This document shows positions 22,441 through 34,732 of a DNA stretch of 64,000 bases, piece after piece. The notes below the pieces were generated by a model that was not told where the DNA came from, searched no databases, and worked only from the letters and a program-made list of their open reading frames with translations. Source of the stretch: Patiria pectinifera (lineage: Eukaryota > Echinodermata > Asteroidea > Valvatida > Asterinidae); assembly GCA_029964075.1 (NCBI GenBank), contig CM057141.1:15996001-16060000 (forward strand), written 5' to 3'. A program made the translations under genes and the position numbers. Numbering within the stretch: the stretch's first letter is position 1; every line of letters starts with the position of its first letter.

Positions 22441-24130
22441 CAATATGACACCCTCTAAGCCTCTTAGTTAGACTTCCTCGAGGAGTTCTGAAGAGGATAA
22501 CCACCAAGTACCCGGTACAACGTCAAGGCCAATTCACACTGCGTTGCGTACTTACATGTTCTTGTTAGTGTACACGTCTTCGACACAGCCATTCAAGGTT
22601 ACAAGTTCATGGTACATACATGCATATGCGTCGTCGTTGATGTTGTTAGACTTTGCTCAAGCAGGTTGCGAGTTCCATGGTAAGGTATGCGCTGCATTCA
22701 TGTGATCCGATCGGACTTTGTGCCATCAGCGTTTGTGACGACGGTGCGTACGCAACTTCGTCCCCAGGGTGTCGAGCAGTACGCGCCCACCACTACCTGT
22801 TCTCTCACCCTGCAATTGGATCATTTGCATGTGCAAGATTTTTGAACACGTATGCAAATGAGGAATAGTCTGGTGCCTGACTGTGCGTTACATTAGCGTT
22901 TGTTTTTGTATGTGGAGTCTTGGGTAAAAACAGAACCAATTCGCGCCGTGAGTTACGAAAACACGATTGTTTTCTAAGTTAAAATGTTACAATCTTATCC
23001 CGCCAATTATGCAATATCACATTTCATATTAATATGAGCAAATTGGAAAGGAAAGGAGTATTTTTGAGAAGGCGTGGACGTTTTTAATTACAATTATTGT
23101 GAAAACACGAGTACTGCACGTTGAAAATAACAACACCAAGTACACGGTATAAATCCATTAATGCCCTTAAAGTATGTTACTATTTCTTAGAGTTAACCAT
23201 TTCCGCATAATTGTCTAGATATGTTTCATATAAACGAGGAGTATGAAAACCAAGTCTCAAAACCCATACAATACGCCCTGAAAATGGGCACATAATGCAT
23301 ATTTAGCATATAATCATTTGTTTTCCATGTGTAGGTTTACCGTCGGTACACAGGAATTGACAAGAATCCGCAGGGTGAACATGCTAAATGTTTTATTCTT
23401 CTCTATCACTCTCAAAATGACATAGGGTAGAGTCCAGCGTAGATTAAAACGTACTACAATCCTGGCCAAATCTCGCTGGGCCTCCAACCCTCCGGCCCCC
23501 GTTCAATGTTGTCTCTCATTGCGCGGTGTGTGTTCCATCAGCTGGAGAGAGCAACATTGACCGGGGGAGCGGGGGAGTGGGTGACCGTGGCAGGCTCAAG
23601 AAGTGTCCCAACCATTTTGGCCGGGATTGTAGCTTATATCTTGGCCAGGCTTACAACATCTAGCTTAAGGGCCATGACATGAATTTTTCTTAGGAACATA
23701 TTTTGTTGCAACTTTGTACTCCTCTTAAAATGTGTGACAGCTTTTTGACAACCCCTTTTCAATGGTTTGGTTACTTTTATACAAAAGTTCACTTCTTTAA
23801 TAAACACTTCAAAATTAATTGTCCATGTTTTTGCGGACAACAGAGGGCGCTGTTTCTGTGATGTCATTTCAAGGAGACACTGTTCAGTTTCTGTTCAAAT
23901 TTTGAATCCAAAAATTTGCTCATTGAAAACATTTGTGAGAAAAGTTTTCTCGTTGGCTTTAAAACTGTCATGTACTGACACAACAACGAATCACCAAAGA
24001 AAACAAAATGTATGACATAAAAAATTTAATATCCAAAATTCTGGCAGCTTTTGAAATAGCTGTAACATCATTGAGGTTTCTGCCTGAAATGACATCACAC
24101 TTTTACTCATAAATATGTACATTTGCATTA
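22441..24130. other. Non-coding right part of unit 1
   Basis: No gene is seen. Three collinear copies exist: here, at 31099-32800, and, interrupted, at about 38045-38830 and 39715-39955. The short open frame at 22653-22868 recurs in each copy with changed length and has no recognisable domain, so I do not call it. A near-palindrome around 23487-23575 (CCCCGTTCAATGTT against AACATTGACCGGGG) flanks GC-rich sequence. Confidence 0.7.
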
Positions 24131-25037
24131 GCACATCAATAAAAAAAGGCACCAAAATACGCTGAAAATGGCAAAACAAAAATTGACAATAAGGTTAAAT
24201 AGGACAGAAAGGTGTATTTTTATGAACTGCATTAAAACAATTAGCATAGCATAGCGTAGCGTATTCGTAGCTTTGTGGCGTTGTACTAGCGTTTAGCACG
24301 GTAGCGGTTAGCGTACGTAGTAGCGGTTCGCTGCAATGCTATAAACACAAAGAATAGCTAACCTTAAGGTGCATCCTTTTAAATACACATCAAAGGAGGA
24401 TATGAAATTAGATATACTATCTTGATTATCAATGTCATAAGCACACTGAATTACCAAAGAAATCTCACCCGGGCATCACAATTTAAATCGGAAACATTTT
24501 GTCCAAACAAATAATCAATCAAGAACAATCGTGTTGAGGTGTGTTTAAATATTTTTACAAGTTTCTAATTGATGTATAATTAATTAATATAATTAATTGC
24601 CACATGATATTTTGCCAATAATTACTCGGACTTGGCTCACTCAACTAAAACAACTTCAAGTTAACATTTTTTGTTACATCAGGATTAGTTAAATCAAACT
24701 AAGAAACGAGTGACATCCGTAGACGGTGAGATTTTTAGGATCGCAAGGTGAAAAAAATCAACCAGGATAAACATTTGCTTCACGACCTCGCGGGGCAGAA
24801 AACTCAGCCAAAAAATGTACCGCACAAAAGGGAACATTTTGTGAGCAAACGGCCTCGAATGACTTTTTGCTCAGCACGTAGCTCTCGGCGGTAAGTGTGA
24901 TCTGCACACGCTTGGACGCAATGAGTTCACTTTGAAGTAACTTTCCACAGGTTTGAGGTAATTTTTCGGCCCAGTTTAAACAAATAACTTTTCGGAAATT
25001 TCATATTTGTATAGTGGCTTGATTATTTTTGATAAAA

Positions 25038-26716
25038 CTAATTGAATTCTTGTTGCTTAATTATTACTACTGCATCCCAGCCAATGGTCAGCAGTATGGC
25101 GTCATTTTTCCTCTCGGAGCAGTCGCTGCTTGCAAGATACTCCATCATGGATCTCTGAACGTCTTCGGGCGTCGTCTCCTTCAAGTGAACGGTTTGGGTC
25201 AGGAAATCCACCAGCAGGCTGCCTTCCTCGGAAGCTTCGTCGAAGCACTTGGTGATGTCGCAGCTCGTGGGTTGGTGGTACTGCGTGTACGGGATGCCAC
25301 GGCGGTCCAAGGAATTGAGTATATCCCTCGAAGTTACTTGTAGGTCACAACCGGCCCGACCATAAAGTTGAGGAAAGCGTTCCACAAATCGCCACCATCC
25401 GTTGTTTTCTGAACAGAAACGTACACCAAAACATCTCAACTTATCCCCACCTTTTGAGTTAACGCCAATAAAAGTGGTTCTTCAAGACTGACTTTGGGAG
25501 ATACAGTGCTGAACAAATTGGCCTTAACTTAACACTTTTCTTTCGGGGTGAGGGGGGAGGGAGGGGTGACGTCGGTCAACAATATTCCTCGTGTGCCTGA
25601 CCTTATAATTATGCGCATTATGGCGATAACCTTCCCAGGATGCTTTGAGTTTCATTCAGAATATTCTGTATAAACCATTGCCAGCGCCCTTGCAAAGAAT
25701 AAAATCCGTTGGGAGCTGATACGTGCTACGCCAAAATAATAAGATTTAGCACTTTGCATAAAATACTGACCTGGCTTTAGGATCACAAGTAATGCTCCTC
25801 CTGGGATCAGTAAGTCGTACAGATACATCACGGAGCTATCAAAGTTGTCCACAAAGTACATGGAGTGAACTGCGCTGATGAAATGGAACTTGGTCACATA
25901 TCCCGCCTCTTGGTATTGCTCAATAGTCTGCTGCCGAAAGTCAAACTTAACACCGTGTAGCTGGTGAGCCTTCGTTTGAGCAGATGCCTTGTATTGGACC
26001 AGCAACTTCTGAGAAGGGTCAACTACACGATTATTGATGAGCGGGAAACGCTTTTTGAGCTGCTCCAACATCAAACAATCCATCTCACCTATATAATGGC
26101 CATAATAAAATAAAAAATATTATAGGCAATGACAATTAGTGTCAATAAATAGTCTTGCAAGAAGACATGTCTTGAGCTGTTCAAATCATGTCAGATGTCG
26201 GGCTGCAATAATGAGAGTATATCGTCCGTTAGCCGGCCTGAAGTCTTGGTCCAATCAAGATAGGATTTGGATTTGACTTCTCAAACTGCCCTCAGGTCGA
26301 CCTCGTGACGATACAGAACGGTACGTAGCGATTGACATTTCAGGATCAACTGTCCGGAACACAAAATCACCGATATTTTGCGACCTGAGTGCACGGCAAG
26401 CTTCGACGATAATAAGGCGATCGACACCAGTTGGCCCTCAAAAAAATAGACAGTCGCAAAATAGGAGAATAAAACGTCTATAGCTTTTCCATTTGTGAAT
26501 GGTATTCTTACCTGACCCACTGCCTACTCCAAGGACCCATAGCTCTTCTTCTCCGTCTAGTGTGACCTGGAGCCTACCAACCACCGCCTCGCTAAACACA
26601 CTGTTCACCCAGTTACAGTACGTCTTGAATTTGGCAGACCGAGCGCAGAAGACTTTGTACGCCTTATCATAGTGGTCCTGATTGTTGAACAGACTCGGCA
26701 GTGATTTCGTTTCCAT
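25038..26716 (-). CDS. HNMT-like methyltransferase, copy B (3 coding exons)
   Basis: Nearly identical paralogue of gene A. Coding exons on the minus strand: 26512-26716, 25771-26088 and 25038-25408. They total 894 bp or 297 residues. Splice sites and intron phases (1 and 1) are the same as in A and D. Motif I is VLGVGSGSG, followed across the splice by EMDCLMLEQL. The third exon is two codons longer than A's, around TTPEDVQRS. Tyr-Tyr at human 146-147 is Tyr-Phe here (SMYFVDN). The three positions equivalent to the histamine contacts carry Lys, His and Ile, as in A. No interruption was seen, so it is probably functional or only recently duplicated. A specific substrate cannot be named. Confidence 0.87.
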
Positions 26717-27338
26717 GTTCTCTTCCCTTCTGGATTTAGTTTCAGCGTGACAACCTGCATGAGCGAGACAGGTGTGGGGGCCAATGTCGAAAATTATCGC
26801 CCAGTCAACAATTTACAGTTCATTTCGGAGATGCACGAAAAAAACTGTTTGCGACCAGTTACAATAACACCTTACTTTTCATAATCCTCTTCCTACATTT
26901 CAGACAGCGTGTCGTAATGTGCCACAGTACTGAAACGGCATATTATTGAGACTGCAGAGTTGTAATGACTCGAGTCAATGACTCGACTCGAGTCCGACTC
27001 GAGTCACAATTTTTGGTGACTCGACTCGAGTCCCTAAGGGTAAGTGACTCGACTCGACTCGAGTCACTGCGAGCAAATGACTCGAGTCGACTCGAGTCCT
27101 TCGTCAGAAGACTCGACTCGAATCGAACGAAGGCTTATAAGACTCGAGACCCAAAAATAAAAGCACAACTTTGCGAAAAGTATTTGCAATGACTTACGGT
27201 GCAAACTTTATGCTCACTTCGCTTTGCGAATTAGTCATGTATAAATATACAACGTGTCACAGACTCCCATCTCATGGTTCTAGAACGCACAAAATACTAT
27301 CCAGGAACCATATTTTTCGCTTCATCAAATTAGGTTTG

Positions 27339-27687
27339 TACGAAAGCCCATTAGCGCCACTGCAAGGATATATGTTGCGGATTATTTAATTCGTTATTAC
27401 GGATTATTAATTCGTTATTACGGATTACTAATTCGTTATAAAAGATTATTAATTCGTTATTAAGGATTATTAATCCGTAATAACGAATTAAATAATCCGT
27501 AATAACGAATTAGTAATCCGTAATAACGAATTAATAATCCGTAATAACGAATTAATGATCCGTAATAACGAATTAATAATCCGTAATAACGAATTAAATA
27601 ATCCGTTATAACGAATTAATAATCCGTAATAACGAATTACATAATCTGTAACATATATACTTGTGGTGGCGCTAATGGGCTTTCGTA
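27339..27687. mobile_element. 349-bp MITE with 6-bp target duplication and internal tandem repeats
   Basis: Inverted termini TACGAAAGCCCATTAGCGCC and, at the right end, GGCGCTAATGGGCTTTCGTA, extending to about 37 bp per arm. The interior is built of TTAATAATCCGTAATAACGA-type repeats in both orientations. GGTTTG flanks both sides (27333-27338 and 27688-27693). Unit 1 has a single uninterrupted GGTTTG at the same place, which is the empty site. There is no coding capacity. Confidence 0.88.
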
Positions 27688-28015
27688 GGTTTGCCCTTTA
27701 CCGACGTATAAACATTGTTTACTCAGTGTGTTACCTCTCGAGTGAAAGTTGGAAAAAATCACTCGGGTGGGACTCGAACCCACGACCTCCTGCTTTCTAG
27801 TGCAGATGTCTTACCACTCGACCGAGCTATGATGGGATCGGTTGGCTGGTTCGAATCTGATGTACATAGCAGCGGGTACCGCATAAACTATTGTAAGATG
27901 GAATTTTGCGTCGGGGTGATATAAATCAAATTCGTTTGCCCTTCACCGACATATAAACGCAAGAAGGGCAAACCTAATTTGATTTATATCACCCGACGCA
28001 AAATTCCATCTTATA
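27688..28015 (-). mobile_element. tRNA-derived SINE-like/foldback insert, unit 2
   Basis: Copy of 19011-19338 with the same A and B boxes on the minus strand and the same inverted repeat to the right. The tRNA-like part at about 27755-27830 has a small extra insertion next to the A box. Confidence 0.65.
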
Positions 28016-28813
28016 ATAGATTTTTCGCTGTTTCACCATTGGCTTTAGGCGAATTCTTATAAAGCTCTTGGATTCGAACGCTTGCTAAACTTATGGCCTC
28101 CTTTTATAAATGTTGGTATATAGTGTTCAAATATTCGTGACTCGAATTGACTCGAGCTAAATATTTGACTCGACTCGACTCGACTCGACCTTTCGACCTA
28201 ATGACTCGACTCGACTCGAGTTACTTCTTTAAAATGACTCGACTCGATTCGAGTCACTTCTTTAAAATGACTCGACTCGACTCGACTCGAGTCACAAAAA
28301 TCAGTGACTCGTTACAACTCTGATTGAGAGTGGGAAAAAAATCCCTTACTGGCCAGGAAACAACAAACAGGTTACCTTGCTGGTTTTGCTCGACCTATTA
28401 GCTCTGCTTTTGACACACTTGTTCACATTAATATCCTTATCCTTTTGGACACTTGAATAATAAAATTCGGAGTCGATGGTTCAGGTCATATTTGTTTGGA
28501 AGATGTGGTCAACGGTATAATGTCTGATAACTTATGAGCACGACCTTGTGTGGGGTGTTCCACAAGGTTCCTGTTAGGGTCCATTATTTAAGTGTGGAAA
28601 TTACATTGTGCAGGTCGAAAAATACATAGCCTATTAGCCTTACCAAATAAGGTCTCTGTTTTGCATCGTTGGATATTCTTGATTGTTCACCAATTATAAG
28701 CAAGACCATAGGCTTGAAAATGCTATGCAATCTGATTAGCTAGTCTGACCAAACTTTTGAGAAAATCAGCGATTTCTTCATGCACAATGTTTATTGGGAC
28801 ACGCTGTAGTGAG

Positions 28814-29385
28814 CAGAGTTGTAACGAGTCACTGATTTTTGTGACTAGTCGAGTCGAGTCATTAGGTCAAGAAGGTCGAGTCGAGTCGAGTAGAGTCACA
28901 GTGTGTAGTCGAGTCGATCTGCCGAGTCGAGTGCAATATTTAGCTCGAGTCAAATCGAGTGACGAATGTTTGAACACTATAATCATAACAAATAATGACA
29001 AGAGAGAGAGAGAGTCATTTATCACTAACATTTAAAAAGAAGTGAAACTTCGGTGTTATAATAGGTTTGGCTTTCGGGTTCATAATTTTGTTCGCTGATC
29101 GCTGACAACATCAAAACCAAATTGCATTATACAAAACTGTTTCTGATTATTTAAAAGTGGGCATATATCTATTTAGTTTTTAAAATGAGGGCATACATTT
29201 AGCCGGCGTTCAAATTCAAGAAGTTAATCAGAAATCGCCCAAAGCCAATGATGAAACCACGAATTGGAAAATGTGTTTTATGTCCGGTTCCGGGATAGTA
29301 TTTTTGTGCGTTCCAGAACCACAAGGTGGGAGTCTGTGACGCGTTGTTTGTTACTTTGTACTTGACAAGCGGCCGCTGTACCGTA
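28814..29385. mobile_element. CTCGA-rich hAT-type element, one-ended fragment, unit 2
   Basis: Copy of 20135-20700. It has the left terminus CAGAGTTGTAACGAGTCACT, the same internal sequence and no right terminus. Confidence 0.72.
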
Positions 29386-29989
29386 TTCGCAAAGTGACTT
29401 GAATATAAGCCAAATCATCTGACTCAAGAGTCAGCTTTCTCTGTTATGGAATCATGTATTAAGGATTTACGTACTTGGATGCCCGCAAGTGGGTTATTCT
29501 TAACAGATAGCTAATCTGAATTCTTGGTTATTGGTACTCGTCAGCAATTGGCAAAGGTTAAGATAGACGGGATACAGGTTGGGGATTAGTTGTCAGCCCC
29601 GTGACTCTTGCCCGGAACTTGGGAGCATGGTTTTGATGTTAAGCTCTATGAAAGATCATGTTGTTAGAACGTGCAGTTCAGCATTTTATTATCTTCGTGG
29701 ACTTTTTTAAGACGTGCTAGTACTGGAACACTTGTCCATGCATTTATTACTTCCAACTTTTGGATTACCGTAACAGCTTCCTCTATGGGATACTTTATGT
29801 GCATTTAGACCGTCTTCGGCGTGATCAAAATTAATGCATGTGCCAGGCTTATGTGCAACATGTACAAGTACTGTCATATCACACCTGTTTTTATTTATCT
29901 TCACTGGCTTCCAATTAGGTCAAGAAGTGTTTTTTAAATCGTGTTGCTTGTTTTAAAAATATTACATGCTGCTTGCCCTGAATATTTGA

Positions 29990-30130
29990 CTCAAATATTA
30001 TTTCCATAGTTTTGGAGCAGACGGAGTGGATCATGTGATCATGAAACTGCACTACAATAGTGGAGGACTGGAGGGCCTTGACATAGTGGCCCGGATCGTT
30101 GAAAAGAGTCGGCATTAATTTTGTGTCCAT
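29990..30130 (-). pseudogene. Relic of HNMT-like exon 1, unit 2
   Basis: Identical in its coding part to the unit-1 relic (MDTKLMPTLFNDPGHYVKA and onward). The surrounding intergenic DNA differs slightly, so the relic predates the duplication of the units. Confidence 0.6.
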
Positions 30131-30714
30131 GTGTTATCTTCTCTTCTCGATATTTGACAGATGTAGACAACCTGCAGAATGGACTGAATTTGAATCCAAA
30201 GAAATTAATTGATTGACTTAAAAAGTCTCAATTATTTCTTGAATGAAATTCGAGGAAATCCCCCCCCCAAAAAAAAAATTAATATAGACCTTCGGAGAAA
30301 AAAACCTGCTTGGAATCAACAAGGAGCTAGGAATTAGAATGACATATAGGGGAGTATGTATGGGGGACCCCGTGCACCCCCCCTTCCCCCCGAACTAATT
30401 TTCACCAATTTTTGGGGGTGCCTTTTAGGGTCCTAAAACACGTTTTGGATGTTAACAGTAAAAAGAAAACCGATGCGAAGGAGATATCCAAGATGGCGGC
30501 CAATATGGCCGCCAAAAATGGTAAAAACTGGGGAAAAAATAGACATTTGAAAAAGGCAGCACTTTCTGATTAGCCTATAAAGTGGGTGAGTATGCATCTA
30601 AAGCAAAAAAAAACACTACAAACTAAGCCTAAATGTGAAAATCAAAATTTGACAAAGTTCGACATGTTTTTGTACATGGTGGAAGTGTGGCCTTTTTTTT
30701 ACGAAGGTAGTCCA

Positions 30715-31098
30715 GTAAATTGGCCACATTTATGGAACCCGTATGCCACCCAAAACATATCTCTTCGCTTGAAAGAGTCCAGAGGCGAGCTGCACGTTTC
30801 GTCTGCAAGGATTTTTCAAGAAGAAGCAGCGTAACTCAGATGTTGGCTACCTTGGGCTGGACATCACTTGAAGAGAGGAGGGAATCACAAGGTCATCAAC
30901 AACACAGTAAACATTCAACCAGATGCACTGCAACCGAAAAGTAACAGACAAAGGAGGGGGAACAACTGCCAATGCAATGAAATCACCGCAAGAACCAATG
31001 TCTACATGCAATCCTTCCTACCAAGAACTGTCAGAAAAAGGAACAAATTACCTGTCATCAATGCTCCAAACCACAATCAATTCAAATCCTTGATTTAG
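30715..31098 (+). mobile_element. LINE 3' fragment, unit 2
   Basis: Copy of 22050-22440. LERVQRRAARFVCKDFSRRS is read in one frame. SFLPRTVRKRNKLPV with a downstream stop (31096-31098) is read in another. It is the C-terminal tail of a CR1/Jockey-like LINE polymerase and not a working gene. Confidence 0.75.
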
Positions 31099-32800
31099 TT
31101 CAATATGCCACTCTCCAAGCCTCTTAGTTAGACTTCCTCGAGGAGTTCTGAAGAGGATAACCACCAAGTACCCGGTACAACGTCAAGGCCAATACACATT
31201 GCGTTGCGTACTTACATGTTCTTGTTAGTGTACACGTCGTCGACACAGCCATTCAAGGTTACAAGTTCATGGTACATACATGTACATCTATATGCGTCGT
31301 CGTTGATGTTGTTAGACTTTGCTCAAGCAGGTTGCGAGTTCCATGGTAAGGTATGCGCTGATTCATGTGATCCGATCGGACTTTGTGCCATCAGCGTTTG
31401 TGACGACGGTGCGTACACAACCTCGTCCCCAGGGTGTCGAGCAGTACGCGCCCACCACTACCTGCTCTCTCACCCTACAATTGGATCATTTGCATGTGCA
31501 AGATTTTTGAACACGTATGCAAATGAGGAATAGTCTGGTGCCTGACTGTGCGTTACATTAGCGTTTGTTTTTGTATGCGGAGTCTTGGGTAAAAACAGAA
31601 CCAATTCGCGCCGTGAGTTACGAAAACACGATTGTTTTCTGAGTTAAATGTTACAATCTTATCCCGCCAATTATGCAATATCACATTTCATATTAATATG
31701 AGCAAATTGGAAAGGAAAGGAGTATTTTTGAGAAGGCGTGGACGTTTTTAATTACAATTATTGTGAAAACACGAGTACTGCACGTTGAAAATAACAACAC
31801 CAAGTACACGGTATAAATCCATTAATGCCCTTAAAGTATGTTACTATTTCTTAGAATTAACCATTTCCGCATAATTGTCTAGATATGTTTCATATAAACG
31901 AGGAGTATGAAAACCAAGTCCCAAAACCCATACAATACGCCCTGAAAATGGGCACATAATGCATATTTAGCATATAATCATTTGTTTTCCATGTGTAGGT
32001 TTACCGTCGGTGCACAGGAATTGACAAGAATCCGCAGGGTGAACATGCTAAATGTTTTATTCTTCTCTATCACTCTCAAAATGACATAGGGTAGAGTCCA
32101 GCGTAGATTAAAACGTACTACAATCCTGGCCAAATCTCGCTGGGCCTCCAACCCTCCAGCCCCCGTTCAATGTTGTCTCTCATTGTGCGGTGTGTGCTCC
32201 ATCGGCTGGAGAGAGCAACATTGACCGGGGGAGCGGGGGAGTGGGTGACCGTGGCAGGCTCAATAAGTGTCCCAACCATTTTGGCCGGGATTGTAGCTTA
32301 AATCTTGGCCAGGCTTACAACATCTAGCTTAAGGGCCATGACATGAATTTTTCTTAGGAACATATTTTGTTGCAACTTTGTACTCCTCTTAAAATGTGTG
32401 ACAGCTTTTTGACAACCCCTTTTCAATGGTTTGGTTACTTTTATTCAAAAGTTCACTTCTTTAATAAACACTTCAAAATTAATTGTCCATGTTTTTGCGG
32501 ACAACAGAGGGCGCTGTTTCTGTGATGTCATTTCAAGGAGACACTGTTCAGTTTCTGTTCAAATTTTGAATCCAACAAATTTGTTCATTGAAAACATTTG
32601 TGAGAAAAGTTTTCTCGTTGGCTTTAAAACTGTCATGTACTGACACAACAACGAATCACCAAAAAAAAACAAAATGTATGACATAAAAAATTTAATATCC
32701 AAAATTCTGGCAGCTTTTGAAATAGCTGTAACATCACTGAGGTTTCTGCCTGAAATGACATCACACATTTGCTCATAAATATGTACATTTGCATTAGCAC
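31099..32800. other. Non-coding right part of unit 2
   Basis: Collinear with 22441-24130. No gene, RNA gene or extra insertion was seen. Confidence 0.7.
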
Positions 32801-32924
32801 ATCAATTAAAAAAAAGGCACCAAAATACGCTGAAAATGGCAAAACAAAAATTGACAATAAGGTTAAATAGGACAGAAAGGTGTATTTTTATGAACTGCAT
32901 TAAAACAATTAGCATAGCATAGCG

Positions 32925-33931
32925 CAGAGTTGTAATGACTCGAGTCAATGACTCGACTCGAGTCCGACTCGAGTCACATTTTTTGGCGACTCGACTCGAC
33001 TCGAGTCCCGACGGGTAAATGACTCGACTCGACTCGAGTCACTGCGAGCAAATGACTCGACTCGACTCGAGTCCCTCATCAGAATGACTCGACTCGACTC
33101 GAGGAAGGCTAATAAGACTCGAGTCCCAAAATAAAAGCAAAACTTACTTGCGAAAAATATTTGCAATGACTTACGCTGCGCCGTTCGCGTTGCCAGTTTT
33201 TGTTCACGTCACGTTAATGTTCGCGAATAATGTACGTTTATATACAGCGGCAGTCTGTTTCCTTCCTCCACAATGAAACAACAAACATACACCGTGTCGC
33301 GGACTCCCACCTTGTGGTTCTATAGCATGTAATGCTAGACCCGGAACCAGACTTAAAACGTATTTCTCAATCCGTGGTTTCATCATTGGTTTCGGGAGAT
33401 TTTGAAGTTCTTGGTGGAACGCTGATTAAATTCATGTCCCGATTTCACACAAAAAATATGGATACGGACGGGCCCACCTTTAAATAATCAGAAACAGTTT
33501 TGTATAATGCAATTAGGTTTTAACGTTGTCAGCGATCAGCGAACAACAAAATCTATACCCGAAGCCAAACCAGTTATAAGACCGAAGTTTCACATCTTCT
33601 TATCTGTGACGTGAGCTAGCAATGGAAACTGTTGGTTGGGTACCATACAGCATACTTTATGTCTTTGGATTTCCGTAATAGACTGGTGCCTTGTATTCTT
33701 TCTCTCTTGGGTTTGTTGCTTTTTATTGTAATTTAGTGTTCAAATATTTGTGACTCGAATTGACTCGAGCTAAATACTTGACTCGACTCGACTCGACTCG
33801 ACCACACTCTGTGACTCGACTCGACTCGACTCGACCTTGTTGACCTAATGACTCGACTCGACTCGAGTCACTTCTTTAAAATGACTCGACTCGACTCGAG
33901 TCACAAAAATCAGTGACTCGTTACAACTCTG
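32925..33931. mobile_element. CTCGA-rich hAT-type element with perfect 8-bp target duplication
   Basis: A 1007-bp element with termini CAGAGTTGTAATGACTCGAG and CTCGTTACAACTCTG. It is flanked by GCATAGCG at 32917-32924 and 33932-33939. Units 1 and 2 have uninterrupted GCATAGC-type sequence at the same place, the empty site. An 8-bp duplication and CAG...CTG ends fit the hAT superfamily. Clusters of GACTCGACTCGAGTC-like palindromes form the subterminal regions. No transposase frame was seen, so it is non-autonomous. Confidence 0.92.
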
Positions 33932-34732
33932 GCATAGCGTAGCGAATTCGTAGCTTTGTGGCGTTGTACTAGCGTTTAGCACGGTAGTGGTTAGCGTACG
34001 TATAGTAGCGGTTCGCTGCAATGCTATAAACACAAAGAATAGCTAACCTTAAGGTGCATCCTTTTAAATACACATCAAAGGAGGATATGAAATTAGATAT
34101 ACTACCTTGATTATCAATGTCATAAGCACACTGAATTACCAAAGAAATCTCACCCGGGTATCACAATTTTAATCGGAAACATTTTTTGTCCAAACAAATA
34201 ATCAATCAAGGACAATCGTGTTGATATGAGGTCAGTTTAAATATTTGAACACGGTTTCTAATTGATGTATAATTAATTTATGTAATTAATTGCCACATGA
34301 TATTTTGCCAATAATAACTCCGACTTGGCTCACTCAACTAAAACAACTTCAAGTTAACATTTTTTGTTACATCAGGATTAGTTAAATCAAACTAAGAAAC
34401 GAGTGACATCCGTAGACGGTGAGATTTTTAGGATCGCAAGGCGAACAAAATCGAGCAGGATAAACATTTGCTTCACGACCTCGCGGGGCAGAAAACTCAG
34501 CCAAAAAAATGTACCGCACAAAAGGGAACATTTTGTGAGCAAACGGCCTCGACTGACTTTTTGCTCAGCACGTGGCTCTCGGCGGTAAGTGTGATCTGCA
34601 CAAGCTTGGACGCAATGAGTTCACTTTGAAGTAACTTTCCACAGGTTTGAGGTAACTTTTCCGGCCCAGTTTAAACAAATAACTTTTCGGAAATTTCATA
34701 TTTGTATAGTGGCTTGATTATTTTTGATAAAA

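Larger units (their letters stand above)
15846..24130. repeat. Tandem segmental duplication, unit 1
   Basis: Begins at the CATCAATAAAAAAAGGCACC landmark, which recurs at about 24135 and 32803. The unit holds, left to right: gene A (minus), a CTCGA-rich hAT-type element with a SINE-like insert, a second hAT-type fragment, an HNMT exon-1 relic, a LINE 3' fragment and a non-coding stretch (22440-24130). Unit 2 is collinear and nearly identical. Confidence 0.93.
26955..28322. mobile_element. CTCGA-rich hAT-type element, unit 2 (full length, with two inserts)
   Basis: Same element and same position as 18659-19644, with termini CAGAGTTGTAATGACTCGAG and GACTCGTTACAACTCTG. It carries the SINE-like insert (27688-28015) and, beside it, a 349-bp MITE (27339-27687). 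The near-duplicate ATTGAGA flanks both ends. Confidence 0.8.
24131..32800. repeat. Tandem segmental duplication, unit 2
   Basis: Collinear with unit 1 across its whole length. The main difference is a 349-bp MITE (27339-27687) that is absent from unit 1. It holds gene B, the hAT-type element, the one-ended hAT fragment, the HNMT exon-1 relic, the LINE fragment and the right non-coding part. Confidence 0.93.

Noticed and set aside
22653-22868. Conserved ~70-codon frame repeated in all three units (also 31204-31533 and 38303-38542)
   Set aside because: Its conservation follows from recent duplication. The frame length and start differ between copies and no domain is seen.
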